From assembly GCA_900543305.1 (NCBI GenBank), contig UQQZ01000066.1:1-14229 (forward strand): DNA of 14,229 bases, in the 5' to 3' direction. Position numbers and translations under genes: made by a program. The DNA comes from an uncultured Oscillospiraceae bacterium (GTDB lineage Bacteria; Bacillota; Clostridia; Oscillospirales; Acutalibacteraceae). Shown in pieces: positions 1-6,619 of this stretch (its first letter is position 1; each line of letters begins with the position of its first letter). The notes below the pieces were generated by a model that did no database searches, was not told the DNA's origin, and saw only the letters and a list, made by a program, of their open reading frames with translations.

Positions 1-246
1 GGTAATATCGGGGATATGTTCCTGAAGGATGGCGAACCCCTGTTCTTCGCTGTAAATATAGTCCTGGGGCAGACGCTTCAAAATTTCCCGTTCCACCTCC
101 AGGCGTTTTTCTACGGAGAAAGGCAGTTTTCCGCTTTCGAGACGTTTCTGGATCAGTCGTTGGGCCCGGTCCAGATCCCCGCACCACTTGGCTTTTTCAA
201 TGTCCTCCGGCAAGGGGATTTCCAAATAACGAAGGATGTCCAACAT
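1..246 (-). CDS. N-terminal part of a hypothetical protein, possibly transglutaminase-like; runs off window
   Basis: An open frame of 82 codons starts with ATG at 246 and reaches base 1 without a stop, so the 3' end lies outside the window. A strong ribosome binding site (AAAGGAGGG, 253-261) sits just upstream and fixes the start. The translation begins MLDILRYLEIPLPEDIEKAK and continues with charged helical sequence, including KRLEVEREILKRLPQDY near residues 47-63. There is no signal peptide or membrane segment. From memory, this Leu-rich, charged start resembles the N-terminal extension of clostridial transglutaminase-like proteins, but the catalytic Cys-His-Asp domain would lie outside the window and cannot be seen. 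A terminator separates it from the ATPase operon, so it is probably a separate transcription unit. That it is a gene is well supported; its function is a weak guess. Confidence 0.72.
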   Translation of the reverse strand, partial: MLDILRYLEIPLPEDIEKAKWCGDLDRAQRLIQKRLESGKLPFSVEKRLEVEREILKRLPQDYIYSEEQGFAILQEHIPDIT

Positions 247-264
247 ACGATTCCCTCCTTTAAC

Positions 265-281
265 TGGCCCCACTAGGGCCA
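265..281 (-). other. Short inverted repeat just upstream of the hypothetical gene's ribosome binding site
   Basis: TGGCCC and GGGCCA form a perfect 6-bp stem around a 5-base loop. The repeat ends only a few bases before the AAAGGAGGG ribosome binding site of the gene starting at 246. No T tract follows, so it is not a terminator. In mRNA it could be a small hairpin at the 5' end, or in DNA a protein-binding dyad. I see no consensus promoter between this repeat and the terminator at 308-336. The best candidate, CAGACA to TAGTAT on the minus strand, has only a 15-bp spacer. Confidence 0.4.
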
Positions 282-307
282 ATACTAACAAAGACTTTGT
301 TTTGTCT

Positions 308-336
308 GGAAAAAGCGCCGCCAGGGAACGGCGGCT
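308..336 (-). terminator. Rho-independent terminator of the V-ATPase operon
   Basis: On the minus strand, GCCGCC (335-330) and GGCGGC (322-317) form a perfect 6-bp GC stem around a 7-base loop. It is followed at once by GCTTTTTCC. The hairpin starts about 11 bases after the TAA stop of subunit D, as expected for the end of the operon. It faces only the minus-strand direction, with the T run on that side alone. Confidence 0.85.
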
Positions 337-346
337 CTGCAACCAG

Positions 347-1006
347 TTAAAATTGTTCGTACCCATGGGCTTGAGCCAGCATCATGTCCTTGACCTTCAT
401 CAGGCGGATCTGAGTGGAGCGCTCGTTTTCGTCCAGTTTCATGGTGATATACTTGATGGTTTCCTGAAGCTGGGGGATCATCACATGCTCCAAGGCATTG
501 ACCCGGCGCCTGGTTTTTTCGATTTCAGAGGCCATTAACTGACAGGCTTTTTCGCTTTCCGCCAGCTGGAGCATGGCGGGAAATACATCTGCTAAAGAAC
601 GGATGGCATCGTCCAAATCACTGGAAGTAAAGGCGAACCCATAGGAAAACATGTCGCCCTCTTCAGGGGTGCGGGTGTGGAAGGAGAATTTGGGCACTTC
701 CACGCTCATCACATTTTCCGTTTCGCATTCCAGGCTGACCCGTTGTTTGGGGGCCAAAAGGGCGGTATTCAAAACCGCATCCTGCATTCCTGCCCGAGCC
801 AGCATAAAGTTTCCGTTGGCCCGGCGGATTCCCTCTTCCACCTGGCGGCGAAGGCGGCGGTTTTCCCGGACTCTGTCCAGAAACTGACGCATCAATTCGT
901 CCCGTTTGTCCTTCAGAAGTTTATGGCCTCGGGTAGCGGTGGCCAGTTTCTTTTTCAGCCTGGTCAGCTCCATTCGGGTGGGGTTCACCTGTAAACGCTC
1001 GGCCAC
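347..1006 (-). CDS. ntpD: V-type ATPase subunit D (central rotor shaft)
   Basis: This 219-residue protein is subunit D, the long antiparallel coiled coil that turns inside the A3B3 head and transmits torque to the membrane ring. The N-terminus (VNPTRMELTRLKKKLATATR, from residue 7) and a C-terminal stretch (RRRVNALEHVMIPQLQETIKYI, about 166-187) are the family's two conserved helices; the middle region is more variable. Length is normal for the family. The start is GTG at 1006, with AGGTGG (1015-1020) eight bases upstream inside the end of ntpB. The ATG at 1013 is out of frame. Only three bases separate it from the ntpB stop, so the two are probably translationally coupled. It is the last gene before the terminator. 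Unlike E. hirae, no ntpH or ntpJ follows. Confidence 0.96.
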   Translation of the reverse strand: MAERLQVNPTRMELTRLKKKLATATRGHKLLKDKRDELMRQFLDRVRENRRLRRQVEEGIRRANGNFMLARAGMQDAVLNTALLAPKQRVSLECETENVMSVEVPKFSFHTRTPEEGDMFSYGFAFTSSDLDDAIRSLADVFPAMLQLAESEKACQLMASEIEKTRRRVNALEHVMIPQLQETIKYITMKLDENERSTQIRLMKVKDMMLAQAHGYEQF

Positions 1007-1009
1007 AGG

Positions 1010-2386
1010 TCATTCCACCTTTCCGTAGTACTGATCCAGTACCGAATCGCTGATCCGTTTGAGTTCGCTGCGAGGCAGCAGGGAGAGAAGTTTCCAGCCC
1101 AGGTCCAACGTTTCCTCAATGGAGCGGTCGGTATAATAGCCTTGGGAAACATATTCCCGCTCAAACGCGTCGGCAAATTTGGCGTATAGTTTGTCAATGT
1201 CGGTCAAGGCGGCTTCGCCCAATACCACCATCAGTTCCTTAGCTTCTTTCCCTCGGGCATAGGCCGCGAAAAGCTGGTTCATAGTGCTGGCGTGGTCCGC
1301 TCTTGTTTTGCCCTCACCGATGCCCTTGTCTTTCAGACGGGACAAAGAAGGCAGCACATCGATGGGAGGCGTGATATTTTTCCGATACAGTTCCCGGCTG
1401 AGAATAATCTGTCCCTCCGTAATGTATCCGGTCAGGTCGGGGATAGGGTGGGTCTTGTCATCTTCAGGCATGGTCAAAATGGGGATCAAGGTGATGGATC
1501 CTGACTTGCCCTTCTGGCGGCCTGCCCGTTCATAGAGGGAGGCAAGGTCCGTGTACATATAGCCGGGATAGCCCCGGCGGCCAGGCACCTCTTTCCGGGC
1601 GGCGGAGACCTCCCGAAGGGCGTCGGCGTAGTTGGTGATATCGGTCAAGATGACCAAAACGTGCATGTCTTTCTCAAAGGCCAAGTATTCTGCCGCGGTA
1701 AGGGCCATCCGAGGGGTGGCGATCCGTTCGACCGCAGGGTCGTTTGCCAGGTTGATAAACAGCACAGTCCGATCGATAGCGCCGGTTTCCTGGAAGCTTT
1801 TAACAAAAAAATCCGATTCCTCAAAAGTGATGCCCATAGCAGCGAATACCACCACGAAGGGCTCTTCTGTGCCCCGCACTTTTGCTTGCCGGGCGATCTG
1901 GGCCGCCAGTTGGGCATGGGGAAGACCGCTGGCGGAGAAGATGGGGAGCTTTTGTCCCCGAACCAGGGTATTCAGGCCGTCAATGGCAGAGACGCCAGTC
2001 TGAATGAATTCCTGGGGATAGTTTCGGGCGGCTGGGTTCATGGGCAGACCATTGATATCGGCCCGGCGGTCCGGGAGAATATCCGGTCCACCGTCCATCG
2101 GACGGCCCAAACCGTCAAACACTCGGCCCAGCATATCTTCGCTGACACCCAGTTCCATGCTTCTGCCCAAAAACCGGACCTTACTGCTTTCCAGGTTGAT
2201 ACCTGTGGAGCTTTCAAAGAGCTGGACCAAGGCATTGCCCTCGTTGATCTCCAGCACCTTGCACCGGTGTTTTTCCCCGTTGAAGAGCTCGATCTCGCCC
2301 AGCTCGTCATAGGCCACATTTTCCACGTCTTTTACCAGCATCAGAGGGCCGGCCACTTCCTGTATGGTACGATATTCTTTTGGCAT
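1010..2386 (-). CDS. ntpB: V-type ATPase subunit B (non-catalytic nucleotide-binding subunit)
   Basis: This is the 458-residue B subunit, which alternates with A in the hexameric head. The region where A has its P-loop reads FSASGLPHAQLA (about 150-161) and lacks the GxxxxGKT motif, as expected for the regulatory subunit. LPSLSRLKDKG (about 345-355) carries the Arg that reaches into the neighbouring A active site. With the start used here it is Arg350, the same number as in E. hirae NtpB. The ATG at 2386 overlaps the last base of the ntpA stop (TGATG) and has AAGGAGG seven bases upstream. An in-frame GTG at 2389 is only four bases from that site and is less likely. The tight overlap with ntpA suggests coupled translation in equal amounts, fitting the A3B3 stoichiometry. 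Confidence 0.97.
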   Translation of the reverse strand: MPKEYRTIQEVAGPLMLVKDVENVAYDELGEIELFNGEKHRCKVLEINEGNALVQLFESSTGINLESSKVRFLGRSMELGVSEDMLGRVFDGLGRPMDGGPDILPDRRADINGLPMNPAARNYPQEFIQTGVSAIDGLNTLVRGQKLPIFSASGLPHAQLAAQIARQAKVRGTEEPFVVVFAAMGITFEESDFFVKSFQETGAIDRTVLFINLANDPAVERIATPRMALTAAEYLAFEKDMHVLVILTDITNYADALREVSAARKEVPGRRGYPGYMYTDLASLYERAGRQKGKSGSITLIPILTMPEDDKTHPIPDLTGYITEGQIILSRELYRKNITPPIDVLPSLSRLKDKGIGEGKTRADHASTMNQLFAAYARGKEAKELMVVLGEAALTDIDKLYAKFADAFEREYVSQGYYTDRSIEETLDLGWKLLSLLPRSELKRISDSVLDQYYGKVE

Positions 2387-4158
2387 CACGCGTCCTCCTT
2401 TGCTTCCTTGGCTTCAGTCAGTTCCCGATCCATCTGGGTCAGGATCTCGCTAAAGCGCTGCTGCACCTGATCGGGTTGGGTATACTTGAACCGACCGATC
2501 TGCTCCCGAACGGGAAGGGCGATCAAGGTGCCGATTTCCACGCCCTCCTGCAAAGCTGCCTGGCTCTTTTCGTAATAGCTGAGGATCAGCTTCATCATGG
2601 CGTGCTGTTTTTCCAGAGAGGTGTAGGTGTCCACCTCGTCAAAAGCATTTTGATGGAGGAAGTCTTCCCGGATGGACCGGGCAGCTTCCAACTTCAGCCG
2701 GTCGGGAGCGGACAGGGCATCCATACCCACCAGCTGAACGATTTCGTCCAGTTCCGCCTCATCCTGGAGCAGACTCATCAATTTTGCCCGCAATTCTACC
2801 CAGTCTTCTGCCACATGGTCCGCAAACCAGGGTTCCATGGTGTCCAGATAAAGGGAGTAGCTGGTCAGCCAGTTGACGGCAGGGAAGTGACGCTTGTAAG
2901 CCAGGGAAGAATCCAGTCCCCAGAATACTTTTACGATGCGCAGGGTCGCCTGGGAGACAGGCTCGGAAATGTCGCCGCCGGGAGGGGACACAGCCCCGAT
3001 CACAGACAAAGCGCCTTCCTTTTCTTCTTTTCCCAAGGTGACCACTCGGCCTGCCCGTTCGTAGAATTGGGCCAGCCGGCTTCCCAGGTAAGCAGGGTAA
3101 CCTTCCTCACCGGGCATTTCCTCCAGACGGCCGGACATTTCTCGCAGAGCTTCTGCCCAACGAGAGGTGGAGTCTGCCATCAGAGCTACAGAGTATCCCA
3201 TATCCCGGAAGTACTCGGCAATGGTGATTCCCGTGTAGATAGAAGCTTCCCGGGCAGCCACAGGCATATCGGAGGTGTTGGCGATGAGCACCGTCCGCTG
3301 CATCAGGGATTTGCCGGTTTTGGGGTCGGTCAATTCCGGGAACTCGTTGAGTACGTCGGTCATTTCGTTCCCCCGTTCACCGCAGCCGATATACACCACA
3401 ATATCCGCTTCCGCCCATTTCGCCAGCTGGTGCTGGACCACGGTTTTTCCGCTGCCGAAGGGGCCGGGCACAGCAGCCACGCCGCCTTTTGCAATGGGGA
3501 AGAAAGTGTCGATCACTCGCTGACCGGTGACCAAGGGCATGTTGGGGGAAAGCTTTTTTTGATAGGGACGTCCCCGGCGTACAGGCCACCGTTGCATCAG
3601 GCTCAAAGGAACTTCTTTTCCGTCCGGAGTTTCCACAATGGCCACGGTTTCGGTGACGGTATGTGTTCCCCCCTGGATATCCTTCAATTTACCTACAAGG
3701 CCTGGAGGAACCATGATCTTATGGGAGACCACTTCCGTCTCCTGGACGGTCCCCAGCACATCGCCGCCGGTTACCTCGTCCCCGATGCTCATGGTGGGGA
3801 CAAATTCCCACTGGATGTCCCGTTTTAAAGAAGGCACTTCCACGCCACGAGCCAGGTTATTGCCCGAGATTTTCATGATGTCGTCCAAAGGCCGTTGGAT
3901 GCCGTCGTAGATACTGCTGATCAAACCGGGACCCAGTTCCACGCTCATAGGTTCCCCGGTGGATTCCACAGGGGCGCCGGGACCCAAGCCGGAGGTTTCC
4001 TCGTAGACCTGGATAGACGCTTCGTCTCCATGAATCTCGATGATCTCCCCGATGAGCCGTTGGCTGCTCACCCGGACCACGTCGAACATGTTGGCATCCC
4101 GCATGCCCTTGGCGATGACCAGGGGCCCGGCCACTTTTTTAATGGTGCCTTTACTCAT
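2386..4158 (-). CDS. ntpA: V-type ATPase subunit A (catalytic ATP-hydrolysing subunit)
   Basis: This 590-residue protein is the catalytic subunit of the V1/A1 head. An N-terminal beta-barrel (SKGTIKKVAGPLVIAKGM) is followed by the long non-homologous insert that marks A subunits (about residues 110-190). The P-loop GPFGSGKT lies at 232-239, with Lys238. GCGERGNE carries the catalytic Glu at 261, and the Walker B strand ALMADSTSR is at about 325-333. These numbers coincide with E. hirae NtpA, which supports the ATG at 4158. That ATG has GGGTGA about eight bases upstream. The GTG at 4170 would add four residues but has only a poor ribosome site. Thirty-eight bases separate it from ntpG upstream, and the stop overlaps ntpB. 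All catalytic residues I can check are present. Confidence 0.97.
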   Translation of the reverse strand: MSKGTIKKVAGPLVIAKGMRDANMFDVVRVSSQRLIGEIIEIHGDEASIQVYEETSGLGPGAPVESTGEPMSVELGPGLISSIYDGIQRPLDDIMKISGNNLARGVEVPSLKRDIQWEFVPTMSIGDEVTGGDVLGTVQETEVVSHKIMVPPGLVGKLKDIQGGTHTVTETVAIVETPDGKEVPLSLMQRWPVRRGRPYQKKLSPNMPLVTGQRVIDTFFPIAKGGVAAVPGPFGSGKTVVQHQLAKWAEADIVVYIGCGERGNEMTDVLNEFPELTDPKTGKSLMQRTVLIANTSDMPVAAREASIYTGITIAEYFRDMGYSVALMADSTSRWAEALREMSGRLEEMPGEEGYPAYLGSRLAQFYERAGRVVTLGKEEKEGALSVIGAVSPPGGDISEPVSQATLRIVKVFWGLDSSLAYKRHFPAVNWLTSYSLYLDTMEPWFADHVAEDWVELRAKLMSLLQDEAELDEIVQLVGMDALSAPDRLKLEAARSIREDFLHQNAFDEVDTYTSLEKQHAMMKLILSYYEKSQAALQEGVEIGTLIALPVREQIGRFKYTQPDQVQQRFSEILTQMDRELTEAKEAKEDA

Positions 4159-4196
4159 TCTATGATTCACCCGTTTCTTTCAGGATTGCGTGCCGT

Positions 4197-4517
4197 TTAT
4201 TCCTGGTCGCCCAGAATATCGGAGCCCACGGCCTGCTCCACAGAACGTTTGACCTGGGCCATGCCCAAGCCGGTATTGCCGGTGATGCCCGGGATAGGTA
4301 CAACCGCTGGAAGAGGAAGTTCCCGAAGCCGTTCCAATTCTTCCTCCATGCCGGCGCAAAGAGCCTCTGTCACATAGAGGACGGCGTAGCCTTCTTCGGA
4401 CAGCCGCCGCAAAAGGCGTGCGCCGGTTTCCGGATCCTCTGCAGGGAACACTTCCAGTCCCAGAGCACCGAAGCCATAGACACTGTCCCGGTCGCCGATT
4501 ACGCCGATTTTATACAT
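4197..4517 (-). CDS. ntpG: V-type ATPase subunit F (small central-stalk subunit)
   Basis: This 106-residue protein is subunit F, called NtpG in Enterococcus. It binds the D shaft and helps connect head and membrane ring. The start MYKIGVIGDRDSVYGFGALG is the family signature (I-G-D-x-D-x-V-x-G-F-x-x-x-G). The rest fits a compact Rossmann-like alpha/beta fold, with a strand YAVLYVTEAL at about 44-53 and PAVVPIPGI at about 70-78. Its ATG overlaps the end of ntpC by eight bases, so translation is probably coupled. Size is normal for the family. Confidence 0.95.
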   Translation of the reverse strand: MYKIGVIGDRDSVYGFGALGLEVFPAEDPETGARLLRRLSEEGYAVLYVTEALCAGMEEELERLRELPLPAVVPIPGITGNTGLGMAQVKRSVEQAVGSDILGDQE

Positions 4518-5469
4518 AGGTCTCCCTCAACCTTTCCCGGAGCAATTTTCCATCCAGGCCATTCCTTTTGCCCGAGAGGATAATCCGCACCGTATCGATT
4601 TCCCGACGCCGTGCCACCGCGTAAGCGAAGAGGGGGCCGGCAGTCAGGGATTCGTATTTTTCGTTTTGGACCAAACTCATGATCTGGTCATCCCGCCATT
4701 TTTCAAAGGCGGAAGCAGAGGATTGCAGCAGCTTTGCCCCATCCCCGTAGGGGGTAGAGGAGAGGTAGCCGCACAATTCCTCAGGCCCTCGCAGAGCGGC
4801 CTCGGTCAGTCCCTCCACCTCCAAAGTGGAGCAGGGGGCAAGGGCCATCTGGTAAAACTCCCGGTTTTTGTGGGACCGGCTTGCCCGAACGGCCACCTGT
4901 ATGTTGGCGGTTGCAACCAACCATTCCCCGTACCGTTCCAAAACCCCTAAACCGCTTTCTTTCCCCTGACGGAGAATTTCTTCCAGGCAAGCCCGGTCTA
5001 CGATCACATCGCAGAGCTGGCCATCTCCTGTTTGCAGGAGAATCTGTTTTGCTCGGGCAGCAGCCTGATCCCAAGGGGAAGGCAGGGAGGAGAAGTCTCG
5101 TTCTCGAGCCCTGGCCAGAAGTTCTTCCGGATCCAGATTGCCTCCGGGAAGAAATACCCCTAAGGGCTTTGTGTCTGTGGCCACACACTTGAGGGCGGCT
5201 TTCAGGTTGTTGCCGTCCACCGGTAGCAGTAGGGGGGCAAAGGGGGCGGTTTCCTGGGTTAATTCTCCCAAGAAAGCCCAGGTTTTTTCTTCCTCCGCAG
5301 CCAGAAGTTCCTCGGCAGACTCGGCGTCTTGAGCCCAGCCCTTATCCCGCAGCACTTGAAGGCATTCCTCCTCGTCCACGCAGGACATCAAGCGGTCCAG
5401 ATCCCCTTTGCCCAGCAGGGACACTTCCCGGGACCGAACCCGGGCCACCGCGTAGATATACTCACCCAT
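4510..5469 (-). CDS. ntpC: V-type ATPase subunit C (rotor-to-stalk connector, AC39/d family)
   Basis: This 319-residue protein is subunit C of the bacterial/archaeal V-type ATPase, the relative of eukaryotic subunit d (AC39). It is a funnel-shaped helical protein that sits on the K ring and receives the D-F shaft. The start MGEYIYAVARVRSREVSLLG and a helical stretch NNLKAALKC (about 87-95) fit the family, as does REIDTVRIILSGKRNGL (about 289-305) near the C-terminus. No membrane segment is present. AAAGGAGA lies a few bases upstream of the ATG at 5469. It is 23 bases after ntpE and overlaps ntpG by eight. This is one of the less conserved subunits, so operon position adds to the call. It is slightly short for the family but looks complete. 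Confidence 0.93.
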   Translation of the reverse strand: MGEYIYAVARVRSREVSLLGKGDLDRLMSCVDEEECLQVLRDKGWAQDAESAEELLAAEEEKTWAFLGELTQETAPFAPLLLPVDGNNLKAALKCVATDTKPLGVFLPGGNLDPEELLARARERDFSSLPSPWDQAAARAKQILLQTGDGQLCDVIVDRACLEEILRQGKESGLGVLERYGEWLVATANIQVAVRASRSHKNREFYQMALAPCSTLEVEGLTEAALRGPEELCGYLSSTPYGDGAKLLQSSASAFEKWRDDQIMSLVQNEKYESLTAGPLFAYAVARRREIDTVRIILSGKRNGLDGKLLRERLRETYV

Positions 5470-5492
5470 GTGGCGTCTCCTTTCCCGCCCGA

Positions 5493-6086
5493 CTACACCT
5501 GGGCGAATAAGATCTCCCCGGCGACGTCACGGAGCTGATCCATGGCGCCTTCAAAGAGTGCGGAGAAGGTGCAGTTGATATCCACATCGCCGTACACCAG
5601 CAGAAAACCGCTTTCAATTTCTCGGGGTGTTTTGGAAAGGGTAATTTTCCCGGAAGGGGAAACCCGATCCAAGTTCGCTTCAAAATCTGGGGGAAGCCGG
5701 TTCAGGTCGAAGGCGTTCAGAAACATCTGTCCGTCTCCCGGCTGGGCGAACCGTTCTGCCATCCCCAACAGGATTTGAAAATACTGTTCTTCCGGCGCTG
5801 TTTCCAAGGCGTTGCACACCTGGCGCAGGGCCGTCCGAATCAGCTGTTGTTTGCACTGTAAAATCTGATCTCGCTTTACCAAAAGGGCAGCGGATTCCGC
5901 CCGTGCTCGGATGGAATCTGCCCTGCGCTGGGCCTGATCCATAATTTCCTTGGAACGGCGTTCCCCTTCCAGTTTGGCGGCTTCCAAGGTGGTGTTTGCC
6001 TGGGCCTTGGCTTCCGAAAGGATTTCCTCCGCCTGAGCTTGGGCGTCGGATTCAATTTGTTTTAAGATGGTCTCTAGTCCCGTCAT
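5493..6086 (-). CDS. ntpE: V-type ATPase subunit E (peripheral stalk)
   Basis: This 197-residue protein is subunit E, which pairs with subunit G/H as the peripheral stalk holding the head still. Residues 1 to about 85 are an unbroken charged helix rich in Ala, Glu, Lys and Arg (SDAQAQAEEILSEAKAQANT and onward), as expected for the coiled-coil arm. The C-terminal part (about 95-197) is the globular domain that grips the head, including ESGFLLVYGDVDINCTFSAL near 157-176. AAGGAGG stands seven bases before the ATG at 6086, which fixes the start. It lies 34 bases after ntpK. Confidence 0.94.
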   Translation of the reverse strand: MTGLETILKQIESDAQAQAEEILSEAKAQANTTLEAAKLEGERRSKEIMDQAQRRADSIRARAESAALLVKRDQILQCKQQLIRTALRQVCNALETAPEEQYFQILLGMAERFAQPGDGQMFLNAFDLNRLPPDFEANLDRVSPSGKITLSKTPREIESGFLLVYGDVDINCTFSALFEGAMDQLRDVAGEILFAQV

Positions 6087-6120
6087 GGATTCCCCTCCTT
6101 TTCCGGAGATGGCCGGGCCA

Positions 6121-6618
6121 TCAAAGGTTCAACCCGCCGATGCTGAAGATGGACAGGATAGAGATCAGCAGAGCAAGCACTGCATAAGTTTCCACCATGG
6201 CGGGAAAGATCATGGCCTTGCCGAACTGGTCAGGTTTTTTGGCCACCAGCGAGATGCTGGAGACAGAAGCTTTTGCCTGCCATTTGGCGGAGATCAGGCC
6301 CACAATCGCCATGGGGAGGCAGGCAGCCAGATACAGCAGGCCTTTGGCCAAGCTGATATCGGAGCTGCCGCCCAGAATGCCGATCTGGGTGAGAGTGATA
6401 AAGCCGATGAGCAAACCGTAGATGCCCTGGGTGCCGGGAAGCAGCTGCAGAACCAGCACTTTACCGAACTTGCCGGGGTCTTCGGTGACCACACCGGCGG
6501 CAGCCTGACCTGCCATGCCTACACCGATGGCGGAGCCAATGCCACCCATCAAAGCGGCCAGAACAGCGCCGGCCAGTGCAAAGACGATTCCCAAAGTATC
6601 CCAATCAAAAGCGTTCAT
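6121..6618 (-). CDS. ntpK: V-type ATPase subunit K (membrane proteolipid, predicted Na+-binding)
   Basis: This 165-residue proteolipid has four hydrophobic helices made of two fused hairpins, the 16-kDa arrangement that forms the rotor ring. The start is the ATG at 6618 (MNAFDWDTLG). The frame stays open upstream to 6741, but that stretch lies inside ntpI and is not membrane-like. LQLLPGTQGIYG (57-68) and MVETYAVL (141-148) match E. hirae NtpK closely. The Na+ ligands of NtpK (Leu61, Thr64, Gln65, Gln110, Glu139) correspond to Leu60, Thr63, Gln64, Gln114 and Glu143 here. The position matching Glu143 in the first hairpin is Gly62, so there is one carboxylate per two hairpins. Only one base separates it from the ntpI stop. 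Na+ specificity is inferred from these residues. Confidence 0.97.
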   Translation of the reverse strand: MNAFDWDTLGIVFALAGAVLAALMGGIGSAIGVGMAGQAAAGVVTEDPGKFGKVLVLQLLPGTQGIYGLLIGFITLTQIGILGGSSDISLAKGLLYLAACLPMAIVGLISAKWQAKASVSSISLVAKKPDQFGKAMIFPAMVETYAVLALLISILSIFSIGGLNL

Positions 6619-6619
6619 G

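Noticed and set aside
289..299. Short palindrome CAAAGACTTTG between terminator and next gene
   Set aside because: Five-base arms with one central base in an AT-rich stretch are expected by chance. It is not placed against a recognisable promoter.
2380..3828. Plus-strand frame of 482 codons opposite ntpA
   Set aside because: It is antisense to the strongly conserved catalytic subunit A. Its translation is rich in His, Gln, Gly and Phe with no recognisable domain, and it shows no ribosome site. It is open because of codon bias on the other strand.
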